From Ketobacter sp036337295 (GTDB lineage: Bacteria > Pseudomonadota > Gammaproteobacteria > Pseudomonadales > Ketobacteraceae): DNA of 64,000 nt. The notes under the pieces are model-generated. The model was not told the origin of the DNA and did no database searches. It saw nothing but the letters and a program-made list of their open reading frames with translations. The stretch is from the NCBI GenBank assembly GCA_036337295.1, contig JAYZEN010000012.1, positions 620,001-684,000 on the forward strand. The letters are read 5' to 3'. A program made the translations under genes and the position numbers. Positions 1-8,478 of the stretch are shown here, in pieces; positions within the stretch are counted from its first letter, which is position 1, and each line of letters opens with the position of its first letter.

Positions 1-2
1 TG

Positions 3-1181
3 CTGGACGCTAACGGCAACGCCGTACACCTGTCGCAACACAGTGATGGGGTGCATATCGCCACCTATGACAACGCTGGGATGGTGATGCTGGAAACCGT
101 TCTCGACGTGACTCTGTCGGGCATCACTCAGGCCGTGGCACTGCCCAATCAGCAATTGCTGTTGGTGGGTCCGACCCTGGCCGGCTCCTGGGTGGTGGAC
201 GTCAATCTGCACCAGATAACCCCCTTTGATGTGGCTACCCTGGCCTTGGGGATGGGGGATCGATCCATTGGCGGAGTCAGCACCGTTTTGGGCGAGCAGA
301 TCGCGGTGTACGGCAGTTTCGAAAACCAGGGTTGGGCCCTGCTGCTGGATTTGGCGACGGCCACCAGCCAGGCGCTGGATGTAACGGCCACCCAGTCCGT
401 GGTGGCGGTGTTCGGTTATGACGGTCTGGCGCTGGAAGTGGCCACCGAGTCCGGTCGTCAGGTGATTTCCTATGGCGCCGACCTGCTGGAATCCGGCCGC
501 TTCACCCTGGGCAGCAATGACGAGTTGATCGGGGATTCCAATGGTCGCCCTGCCTTGTTCAATAAGAACAACCACGATGTGCGGGTGGTGGATTCAACAG
601 GTACCACACAATGGACCTTTGTGAACGACGAACTGGAACAGGTGGACGGCAAATCCGTGGGCCCCGATGGCAGCATCGTGCTGTGGGGGGATAACGCCAG
701 AATGAATTTGCTGGGGGTGGTGTTCGACAACGTGCACCTGCTGCGCATCGATGCAGATGGCCTTTTGAGCTACCACTATCTTGGTGGCGACAGCATGGTG
801 AACATCGCTTACAGCAACGTGAAGCAGTTTGAGAACGGCCTGGTTCAGATCAGCTTTCAGGGCTGGACCGGTGAAGTCAGTGGCCTGCTGCTGGGGTCGA
901 ACCTGGGTACGCCGTTTACCGTGACCAAGCGGGTGTATCATGATTTCGTCACGGCCAAGGGCAATAAAACCAAATGGATGCTGGAACCCACACGGGTGGA
1001 AACCTACGCGCAGTGCGGGTCCCTGTGTGTCAGCATCGTCAGCTCAAGTGAAGGCCATTGCGGCAGCCTCGATGTCTTTAACATCGGTGGCACCGACCTG
1101 CTGACCCTCAGTCGGGTGTGTGGTTACACCAGCGAGGATGGATTGCCACAAGCCAACGTGGTCAAACTCGCCCGCTACTAG
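3..1181 (+). CDS. Hypothetical protein, propeller-like, 5'-truncated
   Basis: The reading frame is open to the left edge of the window, so only the C-terminal part (about 390 residues) is present; the first in-window start-like codon, GTG at 51, is probably internal. The protein is rich in beta-strand-like stretches with recurring short hydrophobic/Gly/Asp patterns (for example VVDVNLHQITPF, LLLDLATATSQAL, VRVVDSTGTTQW), which resemble blades of a beta-propeller. The C-terminal ~60 residues carry several cysteines (CGSLCVS, EGHCGSLD, SRVCGY), suggesting disulfides and an exported location. I recognise no family, and the signal peptide would lie outside the window. A terminator-like hairpin follows at about 1204. 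Confidence 0.7.
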   Translation: MDANGNAVHLSQHSDGVHIATYDNAGMVMLETVLDVTLSGITQAVALPNQQLLLVGPTLAGSWVVDVNLHQITPFDVATLALGMGDRSIGGVSTVLGEQIAVYGSFENQGWALLLDLATATSQALDVTATQSVVAVFGYDGLALEVATESGRQVISYGADLLESGRFTLGSNDELIGDSNGRPALFNKNNHDVRVVDSTGTTQWTFVNDELEQVDGKSVGPDGSIVLWGDNARMNLLGVVFDNVHLLRIDADGLLSYHYLGGDSMVNIAYSNVKQFENGLVQISFQGWTGEVSGLLLGSNLGTPFTVTKRVYHDFVTAKGNKTKWMLEPTRVETYAQCGSLCVSIVSSSEGHCGSLDVFNIGGTDLLTLSRVCGYTSEDGLPQANVVKLARY

Positions 1182-1203
1182 TCTTCGCCTCATCGGTTTG
1201 CCT

Positions 1204-1240
1204 GCAGGGTCGCTGGATCGATCAGCACCCTGCGTGTTTT
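1204..1240 (+). terminator. Candidate Rho-independent terminator
   Basis: GCAGGGT(C)GCTG pairs with CAGCACCCTGC around a 7-nt GATCGAT loop, with one bulged C. GTGTTTT follows. It lies just downstream of the first gene and ahead of the SDR gene. The U-tract is short. Confidence 0.5.
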
Positions 1241-1308
1241 AGTCATTATTCTCCCCGCCGTTTGCTGCTAGTGTTGCCCCATACAACAAAACCAATATGA
1301 GGTGACAC

Positions 1309-2097
1309 ATGGCCAGCGCGTTTCAATCCAATCTCCTGCAGGGTAAAACCGCCCTCATCACCGGTGCCGGAAGCGGGATCAACAAGGGGATCGCCCTGCA
1401 TTTTGCCCGTCATGGGGCCAAGGTGGTGATAGTGGGGCGGCGCCAGGAAAAACTCGACGCAACCCGTGCCGAGATCGAAGCGGCGGGTGGCCAGGCCCTG
1501 GGTTGCTCTGCGGATGTCCGCGACTATGCTGCGCTGGCGGCGGCCGCTGACCAGGGTGCAGAGGCCTTTGGGCCGTACGACATTGTGGTGGCCGGGGCGG
1601 CCGGCAATTTCATCGCCCCGGCGGCGAGCCTCAGTGCCAACGGTTTTGGCGCGGTGATCGACATTGACCTGAAAGGCACGTTCAACACGTTTCGCGCCTG
1701 CAGTGATCATTTCGCGGCCGCCGATGTCAGCCTCATTGCCATTTCGGCGCCCCAGGCAGTAAACCCGATGCCGTTTCAGTCCCATGCCTGTTCGGCCAAG
1801 GCGGGAATCGAGATGCTGATCAAAACCCTGGCCATAGAGTGGGGCCCCAGAGGGGTGCGGGTGAACGGATTGTCCCCGGGTTATGTGGAGGACACCGTGG
1901 GCGGCAACCTGTTCATGTCGGAAGATGGCGGCGCTGCGCTGAAACAGCGGATTCCCCTGCAGCGGGTGACCAATGTGCGGGAAATGGCCGAGATGGCCCT
2001 GATGCTGTGTAGCCCGGTGAGTGCCTATATGACGGGGCATGTGATTGCCCTGGATGGCGGTGTGTCCCTGGTGGGCGGGGGTGTCTGGCAGAGCTAG
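1309..2097 (+). CDS. SDR oxidoreductase, 2,4-dienoyl-CoA reductase (DECR2) type
   Basis: A 262-residue short-chain dehydrogenase. The NAD(P)-binding motif GAGSGINKG is at residues 19-27 and the C-terminal end (MTGHVIALDGGVSL) is typical of the superfamily. The usual catalytic YxxxK is absent: the Tyr position is Ala160 and Lys164 is kept within HACSAKAG. This matches the peroxisomal 2,4-dienoyl-CoA reductase subgroup, which reads HAGSAKAA there and does not use the Tyr. The segment IEWGPRGVRVNGLSPG also fits that subgroup. Likely role: NADPH-dependent reduction of 2,4-dienoyl-CoA during unsaturated fatty-acid beta-oxidation. The start is preceded by GAGGTGA. The stop overlaps the stop of the convergent MFS gene. 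A generic SDR is the alternative. Confidence 0.85.
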   Translation: MASAFQSNLLQGKTALITGAGSGINKGIALHFARHGAKVVIVGRRQEKLDATRAEIEAAGGQALGCSADVRDYAALAAAADQGAEAFGPYDIVVAGAAGNFIAPAASLSANGFGAVIDIDLKGTFNTFRACSDHFAAADVSLIAISAPQAVNPMPFQSHACSAKAGIEMLIKTLAIEWGPRGVRVNGLSPGYVEDTVGGNLFMSEDGGAALKQRIPLQRVTNVREMAEMALMLCSPVSAYMTGHVIALDGGVSLVGGGVWQS

Positions 2098-3257
2098 GCG
2101 GATGCCCCGCGGGCGTAGCGGCGCTCACTGAGACCGGCGTTCACCAGAATCAGCAATAACAGGCACGACAGGCCCACTACGGCGTTCCAGCCGCTGTGGG
2201 TATAGGCCAACCCGGACAGGGTGATGCCGGCCCAGCCACCCACGTAATAGAACAGAACGTAGAGTGCGTTGGCCCGGCCCTGACCACCCGAGAGCTTGCG
2301 GTTGATGGCGCCCACCGCGCCAGCGTGCACAGTGAAAAAGCCCGCACACATCATAATCAGGCCCAGCACAATGGCCCAGGCTGCTGGCAGCAGCAAACAG
2401 CCCAGCGCCAGAGCCAGTACCGCGGTGCCCGCCAGCAGGGTGGTGCCGTTGCCCACCCGGTTGGCAATCCGCCCCGCCATGGGCCCCATAAAAATCCCCA
2501 TGATGTAAACCAGGTACACCAGGGTGATCTGTTCCGTGGAAAACCCAAACTGCGGTTCACTGAGGCGGAACGGCAGGTAGTTGAAGGTGGAGGAGAACAG
2601 GGCAAAGCCGCCGGCACCGCAGGCGAACAGGGCCAGCAAATCCCGCCGTCGCAGCAATGCCATAAAGCCGGTTTTTACCTGTGGACCATGTTGCAACGGG
2701 CGCCGGGGTAACGACCACAATGCCATCGCGCAGGCCACCAGCAGAAAGACACCAGCAGAGACAAAGGCATAGCGCCAATGCAGCGGCGGGTGAATCCAGC
2801 CGCCCAGAAGTCGGCCCCCCATTCCACCCACCACGGTAGCGGAAACGTAATAGCCCATCACCACGTTAAGACGGGCCGGGGGCAGGGCCTTGGCCAGATA
2901 GGCCGCAATGCAGGTGGTGAGCGCGGGCACGAACAGGCCCTGCAGAAAACGGCCTGCGATCAGCAACCACAGGCTGTTGGTGAGTACACAGACCAGGCCT
3001 CCAAGCAGCATGGCTCCAGTGCCCACGGCAATGATCGGGCGGATGGGCAGGCGGTCCGCCAGTACGCCAAACGGCAGGTTGGCCAGGGCAATGCCCAGCA
3101 CCACCGCCGACACCGTAAAGGAAACCAGTACACTGCTGGCGGAAAATTCCTGCTGCAGCACCGGCAACACCGGCTGGGTGATGTAAATGTTGGTGAAGCA
3201 CGCCGACACCAGCGCGAACACCGCCAACTGCAGGCGCAGTAAGGCTGAATCAGACAT
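2094..3257 (-). CDS. MFS transporter (YnfM/AraJ-like efflux type)
   Basis: A 387-residue integral membrane protein with about 12 hydrophobic segments. The N-terminal signature (FTNIYITQPVLPVLQQEF) and the loop GVLADRLPIRP after TM2 are typical of drug/arabinose-type major facilitator exporters. It is predicted to be an inner-membrane proton-driven exporter; the substrate cannot be read from sequence. It is transcribed alone, divergent from pip and convergent with the SDR gene, with a 4-bp overlap of stop codons. No regulator is adjacent. Confidence 0.85.
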   Translation of the reverse strand: MSDSALLRLQLAVFALVSACFTNIYITQPVLPVLQQEFSASSVLVSFTVSAVVLGIALANLPFGVLADRLPIRPIIAVGTGAMLLGGLVCVLTNSLWLLIAGRFLQGLFVPALTTCIAAYLAKALPPARLNVVMGYYVSATVVGGMGGRLLGGWIHPPLHWRYAFVSAGVFLLVACAMALWSLPRRPLQHGPQVKTGFMALLRRRDLLALFACGAGGFALFSSTFNYLPFRLSEPQFGFSTEQITLVYLVYIMGIFMGPMAGRIANRVGNGTTLLAGTAVLALALGCLLLPAAWAIVLGLIMMCAGFFTVHAGAVGAINRKLSGGQGRANALYVLFYYVGGWAGITLSGLAYTHSGWNAVVGLSCLLLLILVNAGLSERRYARGASA

Positions 3258-3439
3258 GTTTGGGATACCGAGGGCTTACTACCGGGTGCACCCGGGAGGG
3301 GGTATGCTAGCGCAGATCGTCCGCGCGGGGAATGCGGCAGCGGCCCTTCAGCGCTAACTGCTTGATTTATACCGTATCTGCTTTCAGCTAAAGGCGGATT
3401 AGGCTACAGTTAGTCCATATTCGGGTTGGAGTGAATTGA

Positions 3440-4399
3440 ATGCAGGTACTGTACCCAGACATCAAACCCTACAAAGAGCACAGTATCATCGTCGACATGC
3501 CGCACCGGCTTTATGTAGAGGAGTGTGGTAATCCCAACGGACTGCCGGTGGTGTTTCTGCACGGTGGCCCGGGCGCCGGCTGCGAGGTGTTTCATCGGCG
3601 TTTTTTCGATCCCCAGAAATACCGAATCGTGCTGTTCGATCAGCGCGGCTGTGGCCGGTCCACACCCCATGCCAGCCTGAAGAACAACTGCACCCAGGAC
3701 CTGGTGCGGGATATGGAAGTGATCCGGGAGCACCTGGGCATTGATCAATGGGTGCTGTTTGGGGGTTCCTGGGGTTCCACCCTGGCGTTGTTGTACGCCC
3801 AGGCTCATCCCGAGCGGGTGCTGGGTATGATCCTGCGGGGTATCTTCCTCTGTCGCCGCAAGGACATCGACTGGTTTTACCGCGAAGGGGCCAACCGCAT
3901 CTTCCCGGATCACTGGGAAGAATTACTCAAGCCCCTCAAGGGTCAGGCGGACCCGGATGTGCTGTCCGGCTATCACCGTTTGCTGAATGGTGAAAACGAA
4001 TTGCAGCGTATGGCGGCGGCCAAGGCCTGGTCCAGTTGGGAAGGCAGTTGTGCCACCCTGCGCCCCAACCAGAGTGTGCTGGGCCAGTTCACCGACGGCC
4101 ATACCGCCCTCAGCCTGTCCAAAATCGAAGTGCATTATTTTATTAACAATGCCTTCATCGAAGAAAACCAGATACTCAATAACATGGCAGCAATCCAGGA
4201 TATTCCCGGCATTATCGTGCACGGTCGTTACGACATGATCTGCCCCATGGATCAGGCACAGGAGCTGCACCGCAACTGGCTCAACTCCGAACTGAACATC
4301 ATCCGGGATGCCGGCCACTCCAGCATGGAACCCGGCATCGTCAATGCCCTGATCAAAGCCACCGACGAAATGGTCCGTAAACAGAACAGTCGTGCCTGA
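3440..4399 (+). CDS. pip: Proline iminopeptidase (prolyl aminopeptidase, S33 family)
   Basis: A 319-residue alpha/beta-hydrolase. The oxyanion HGGPG is at residues 41-45, FDQRGCGRS at 66-74, and the nucleophile elbow GGSWGS places the catalytic Ser at 110. An Asp and a His in GRYDMICP and DAGHSSMEP complete the triad. It removes N-terminal proline from peptides in the cytoplasm. Length and motifs match the family throughout. The ATG is preceded by TTGGAG about 9 nt upstream. An imperfect hairpin (CCTGATC...GATCAGG, 4395-4415) overlaps the stop codon but has no U-tract. dtd lies a few genes downstream; pip and dtd are also neighbours in Pseudomonas. Confidence 0.95.
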   Translation: MQVLYPDIKPYKEHSIIVDMPHRLYVEECGNPNGLPVVFLHGGPGAGCEVFHRRFFDPQKYRIVLFDQRGCGRSTPHASLKNNCTQDLVRDMEVIREHLGIDQWVLFGGSWGSTLALLYAQAHPERVLGMILRGIFLCRRKDIDWFYREGANRIFPDHWEELLKPLKGQADPDVLSGYHRLLNGENELQRMAAAKAWSSWEGSCATLRPNQSVLGQFTDGHTALSLSKIEVHYFINNAFIEENQILNNMAAIQDIPGIIVHGRYDMICPMDQAQELHRNWLNSELNIIRDAGHSSMEPGIVNALIKATDEMVRKQNSRA

Positions 4400-4589
4400 T
4401 CTCAACGGGATCAGGTCTCCCTCCCCGCGTTAACCGGTTCACACCTTTTGCCATCCACATTGCGAGCTCGCCCTGGGCATCCTTTACTGACGGAGTAAGG
4501 GAGTTCGGTTCAACTAGACAAATTCATATTGGCCAAGTAATTGCTAGTTGCTCCGTAAATGTGCAGTTTAAACGTTAAGGATGTAACCC

Positions 4590-5414
4590 ATGCCTCGAAA
4601 TACTTTCTTTTCCGCCGTCGTCGCCATATTTGTGTGTCTTTTTTCAGTGCAGGCATTTGCCGAAGTGCTCACAATGGGTTCAGCCCTGAATAAAGCCGGT
4701 CGTCAGCGCATGCTCACCCAGAACATCATGAAGAACTATCTGGCATTGGGTCTGGATGTGGATGTGGTGCGGGCCCGCGATGAGCTGGACCGCAGCGTCG
4801 CCCTGTTCGAGGAACAGTTCCAGGAGCTGACCGAGTACGCGCCGTCCAAACAGATCAGCGCTTCGTTGTCTCAGGTGGAAGACCTGTGGTTTGAATACCG
4901 TTCTTTGGCGATCGGCAAAGTGACCCGGGAAAACGCGGCTAAAATCATCGATCGTAATAATGCCATTCTGGCGGCCTGCCATCAGGTGGTGCTGGATCTG
5001 GAGGCGTTTGCCGGTCGTAAGTCAGCCAAGATGGTCAACACCTCCGGTCGTCAGCGCATGCTGTCCCAGCGCATTGCCGCCTATTACTTTGCCCACGCCT
5101 GGGGCTTCCGTGATGGCGAATTCGTGGCAGAATTCGAGAAAGCCAAGCGGGAATACGGGGCGGGCCTGGATACCCTGACCGCATTCGACAGCAACACCAA
5201 TGACATCAACCTGGCGTTGAAAAAAGTGCAGGCCCAGTGGGCATTCTCCAATACCGGCTTTGAGCAACTAGAGGATGGAAACTACGTCCCCCATGTGATC
5301 TCTGTGACCACCACCGGTATGCTCAAACGCATGGATTCTATCACTCATCTGTATGAGGACCTGGATGTGTCCCTGTCCAGTGGCGCCGTGGCCGCCAACA
5401 GCATGGAACACTGA
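4590..5414 (+). CDS. Secreted protein with two PilJ-type (type IV pili MCP N-terminal) repeats
   Basis: 274 residues. A signal peptide (1-24, ending VQAFA) is followed by two copies of the PilJ N-terminal sensor helix motif: GRQRMLTQ at 37-44 and GRQRMLSQ at 153-160. Each copy begins a predicted four-helix-like sensor domain. There is no transmembrane helix, HAMP or methyl-accepting domain after the signal peptide, so this is a free periplasmic sensor-like protein rather than a chemoreceptor. Its function is unknown; a ligand-binding or accessory role for a membrane receptor is an inference. It sits alone between pip and a peptidoglycan hydrolase gene, with 190 bp of non-coding sequence upstream. 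Confidence 0.8.
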   Translation: MPRNTFFSAVVAIFVCLFSVQAFAEVLTMGSALNKAGRQRMLTQNIMKNYLALGLDVDVVRARDELDRSVALFEEQFQELTEYAPSKQISASLSQVEDLWFEYRSLAIGKVTRENAAKIIDRNNAILAACHQVVLDLEAFAGRKSAKMVNTSGRQRMLSQRIAAYYFAHAWGFRDGEFVAEFEKAKREYGAGLDTLTAFDSNTNDINLALKKVQAQWAFSNTGFEQLEDGNYVPHVISVTTTGMLKRMDSITHLYEDLDVSLSSGAVAANSMEH

Positions 5415-5485
5415 TCCCGCTTGATTCTTCCCCGCTGAATCTTCTACGCTTTGCATCCACTACGATGAACAGGGATGCAAAGCGT

Positions 5486-6397
5486 ATGAACCTCCGCAAT
5501 TTACTGATAACACTGCTGCTGTTGGTCGCGTCACCGCTGTCGGCGGCCGACCGTGGCTGGGATCACCTCAGCTTCAATAACCCTGAGCAGGTGGTGGAGT
5601 ATTTCAATAGCATCCATTACACCCTGGCCAATTGGCAGGCCGGGGATCGCAGCGTGCCCAGGGTGTATCTGTCGACCATTCCAGACCGCTGGCGGGCCCA
5701 TTACGCCGGTGAGCTGTCCACGGCGGACAAGAAGCGTTACTTCTTCTTCATCCTGGCACCCATGGTGTTGCGCGCCAATGAAACCATTGCCCGACAACGG
5801 GCCTTTGTAGAAGGCATGCAGCAGGTGCCGCAGTGGACGGACACTGACACGGCCCAGCTGCGCGCCATTGCGGAAGAATACGGTGTCGCGGCACCGGCTT
5901 CCCCTGGGGACAGCACGGCCTTCGCTGCCTTGCTGGCGCGGGTGGATGTGGTGCCAGCCTCGTTGGCCATGGCCCAGGCGGCAATAGAAAGCGGCTGGGG
6001 CACATCGCGCTTCGCCAGTGAGGGGAATGCCTTGTTTGGGCAGTGGACCTGGGGCGAGGGCGCCATCGCACCGGAACGGGTGCGCACCGAACTGGGCAAC
6101 TATGGAATCAAAGCGTTCAAAACGCCCTTTGAGTCCATCACCGCCTACATGCACAACCTGAATACCCACCAGGCCTATGCAGAACTGCGTGGAATACGCA
6201 GTGCTGCCCGCAGCGCCGGTGAGCCCCTGTCGGGCAAAGCGCTGGCAGCCGGCTTGTTGAAGTATTCGGAGCGTGGCGAGGCCTATGTCAAAGAGCTGCG
6301 CGCCTTGATCCGGGTGAACCGGTTAAGCGCGGTGGACCAAGCCTACCTGCGGGATAATAAAGCGGTGGTGCTGGAACCGGTGGGCGACGGCGTATGA
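5486..6397 (+). CDS. Bax-like glucosaminidase-domain protein
   Basis: About 303 residues from ATG 5486. I prefer this start to ATG 5465 because MNLRNLLITLLLLVASPLSA then forms a clean signal peptide and AGGG lies about 11 nt upstream. The C-terminal half is a lysozyme-like glucosaminidase fold: AMAQAAIESGWGTSRFA carries the expected catalytic Glu168, followed by NALFGQWTW and SITAYMHNLNTHQAY. This matches the Bax/FlgJ-type beta-N-acetylglucosaminidase family, so it probably cleaves peptidoglycan in the periplasm. The stop codon overlaps the dtd start (ATGA), so the two genes are translationally coupled. Confidence 0.85.
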   Translation: MNLRNLLITLLLLVASPLSAADRGWDHLSFNNPEQVVEYFNSIHYTLANWQAGDRSVPRVYLSTIPDRWRAHYAGELSTADKKRYFFFILAPMVLRANETIARQRAFVEGMQQVPQWTDTDTAQLRAIAEEYGVAAPASPGDSTAFAALLARVDVVPASLAMAQAAIESGWGTSRFASEGNALFGQWTWGEGAIAPERVRTELGNYGIKAFKTPFESITAYMHNLNTHQAYAELRGIRSAARSAGEPLSGKALAAGLLKYSERGEAYVKELRALIRVNRLSAVDQAYLRDNKAVVLEPVGDGV

Positions 6398-6831
6398 AAG
6401 GGTTGATCCAACGGGTGTCCGGCGCCAGTGTGAGCGTCGCAGATGAGACCCTGGGCGAGATCGGTGCCGGGATCTTGCTGCTGCTGGGCGTGGAGAAAGG
6501 CGATGACCACGCCCGGGCCGACAAGCTGCTGCACAAAGTGCTGCGCTATCGTATTTTTGAGGATGACAGTGGCCGCATGAACCACTCCCTGCTGGACGTG
6601 GCCGGCGGTCTGTTGGTGGTGTCGCAGTTCACCCTGGTGGCGGACACCGCCAAAGGCCTGCGCCCGAGTTTTTCCTCGGGCGCAGATCCGGAGCTGGGCG
6701 AAGCTCTCTATAGCTATTTCGTTGCCCAGGCCCGGGATCAGGTGACTGCGCTGGCGAGCGGGCGTTTTGGTGCCGACATGAAAGTCTCACTCACCAACGA
6801 TGGGCCGGTTACGTTTTTGCTGGAGTTCTAG
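6394..6831 (+). CDS. dtd: D-aminoacyl-tRNA deacylase
   Basis: 145 residues, the usual length for DTD. It begins MKGLIQRVSGASV as DTDs do. The catalytic motif SQFTLVADTAKGLRPSF is at about 77-93, and the Gly-cisPro motif NDGPVTFLLE closes the protein. It hydrolyses D-amino acids mischarged onto tRNAs, in the cytosol. The ATG overlaps the preceding stop codon. The 3' end overlaps the convergent metal permease gene by 23 bp. Confidence 0.97.
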   Translation: MKGLIQRVSGASVSVADETLGEIGAGILLLLGVEKGDDHARADKLLHKVLRYRIFEDDSGRMNHSLLDVAGGLLVVSQFTLVADTAKGLRPSFSSGADPELGEALYSYFVAQARDQVTALASGRFGADMKVSLTNDGPVTFLLEF

Positions 6832-7567
6832 CAAGGCTGGGTATCAGGTACAGGGCCGACAGCAACGCCAGGCACCATACGATCAGGGGTGCCGCCGCCA
6901 GGTCCCAATACAATGAGGCCAAAAGCCCCAGCCAGTACGCAAGGATACCCACTGTCATTGCCGTGAGCAGGCGGTAACGCGAGCAGTTGACGGTGGCCAG
7001 GGCGGGAATCACCAGGCTGGCAAACACCAGATACACTCCCACCAGCTGCACGCTGAGGGTGATAATGACGGCAAACAGTGGGTAGAAAATGAATCTGGCG
7101 TAGCGTTGTCGTAACAGCAGCCACAATACCGTAGCCGGGAGCAACAGCAGGGCGCTGCTGTACACCTGATCCAGCGTAACCCAGAGGATCTGGCCTGAGA
7201 GTAATTCCTTCAGTGATTCGCCCCCATGGGGGTCCCCGGCCAACAGCAACAGCCCCAGCGTCGCCGCCAGGACAAACAACACGCCGATGAGTGGCTCCTG
7301 GTATCGGCCTAACCTGGATTCAGTGAGGGTTAACAGAAGCGCACCACCGATGGCGGCGGTGCCGGCAATCAATTGTTGTCCCAGGTAGCTGGAAACATCC
7401 AGCATGCTCGCCACAATCAAACCGACGCCGGCGATTTGAGCGACCGCCAGATCAATGAAAATAATGCCCCGTTTCACCACTTCAATGCCCAGCGGAACGT
7501 GACTGATGATGATGATCAGCCCGGCGATTAACGCCGGGCCGATGAGCGACCAATCCTGCCAGGACAT
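6809..7567 (-). CDS. Metal (zinc-type) ABC transporter permease
   Basis: 252 residues with about 7-8 membrane segments, of the ZnuB/MntB/TroC permease family (ABC-3). Diagnostic stretches are GIEVVKRGIIFIDLAVAQIAGVG and VGVYLVFASLVIPALATV. It should form the inner-membrane channel for zinc, or possibly manganese, imported from the periplasm. It starts 2 bp after the stop of the binding-protein gene, so it is the last gene of a four-gene set. No ATPase gene is present in this set, which is unusual; the ATPase must be encoded elsewhere if the transporter works. Members of this subfamily often pair with His-rich outer-membrane proteins. Confidence 0.88.
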   Translation of the reverse strand: MSWQDWSLIGPALIAGLIIIISHVPLGIEVVKRGIIFIDLAVAQIAGVGLIVASMLDVSSYLGQQLIAGTAAIGGALLLTLTESRLGRYQEPLIGVLFVLAATLGLLLLAGDPHGGESLKELLSGQILWVTLDQVYSSALLLLPATVLWLLLRQRYARFIFYPLFAVIITLSVQLVGVYLVFASLVIPALATVNCSRYRLLTAMTVGILAYWLGLLASLYWDLAAAPLIVWCLALLSALYLIPSLARTPAKT

Positions 7568-7569
7568 GA

Positions 7570-8469
7570 TCAGTCTCCCTGCGCCTGCAGAAGCAGGACC
7601 AGTGAGCGGTCAAACAACGCCGTCAAGGTATTGCTGTGCCCGTCTCCCCCTACGGTAAAAGGCAGCGTGACCACCGGGATATCCAGTTTATCCGCCAGCC
7701 AGCGAGCGGCTTTGTCATCCTGGTAGGCCGCCAGAATGATCAGCTCCGGTGGTTGGGCGGACAGGGTCTGCAGCAGGCGCTTCTGGTCTGCGGCACTGGG
7801 CGGTACCCCGGGCTTGGGCTCGATGGTGGCCACTTGATCCAGTTGCAGCCACTCATTGAAATACAGCCAGTCCTCGTGCTGGACCACAATGCGCAGGCTT
7901 TTCAGGGGGGCGGCTTCCGATTCCCATTGGGTGATCCGGGCATGCCAGTGGTCCTGGAATTGTTGCAGGCGGCCGGCATACTCGGCGCGCCCCGCCGGGT
8001 CCAGCTCACTGAGTCGTTGGCTCAAGGCTGCGGCAATGCTGAGCAGGCGCCGCGGGTCCAGATGGACATGGGGGTTGCCTGCCGCATGGACGTCGCCATC
8101 CGCCCGGTCCAGAGAGGTGGGAATGCCCAGGCGTTCCACCTGCATGGCGGCCTCAAAGTAACCGGGCTGGTGCATCTGCACTTTGGCATTGGCGGAGCGC
8201 CGCAGCAGTAATGGCAGCCAACCGACTTCCAGTTCGGCACCGGTGCACACCGCCAGGTCCGCCCGCCCCAGCCGGGCGATGAGGGAAGGGCGTGCTTCCA
8301 CGTGGTGGGGGTCCTGCATGGCGGTGGTGGCGCTGAACACCGACACCCGATCCCCGCCCAGTTGCTGAGTCAACGCTGCCCATTCCGGCTCGCAGGCGAA
8401 CACCGACAGTTCACCCCGGGCCAATATTGGCGTCAGTAAGGTAATGATGATAATCAGAGTCTGTCGCAT
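7570..8469 (-). CDS. Zinc ABC transporter periplasmic binding protein (ZnuA-like, cluster A-I)
   Basis: 299 residues. A signal peptide is followed by VFACEPEWAALTQQLGG. Candidate metal ligands are His in QDPHHVEARPS, His in GNPHVHLDPRR and His in VVQHEDWLYF. IEPKPGVPPS is the conserved loop of the cluster A-I metal-binding proteins. It lacks the long His/Asp-rich loop of E. coli ZnuA. It delivers metal to the adjacent permease. GAGG lies 7 nt before the ATG. Zinc is more likely than manganese because of the neighbours, but the metal is an inference. Confidence 0.85.
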   Translation of the reverse strand: MRQTLIIIITLLTPILARGELSVFACEPEWAALTQQLGGDRVSVFSATTAMQDPHHVEARPSLIARLGRADLAVCTGAELEVGWLPLLLRRSANAKVQMHQPGYFEAAMQVERLGIPTSLDRADGDVHAAGNPHVHLDPRRLLSIAAALSQRLSELDPAGRAEYAGRLQQFQDHWHARITQWESEAAPLKSLRIVVQHEDWLYFNEWLQLDQVATIEPKPGVPPSAADQKRLLQTLSAQPPELIILAAYQDDKAARWLADKLDIPVVTLPFTVGGDGHSNTLTALFDRSLVLLLQAQGD

Positions 8470-8478
8470 GGTTGTACC

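Noticed and set aside
4395..4415. Hairpin over the pip stop codon as a terminator
   Set aside because: Seven-base-pair stem without any U-tract; may be chance.
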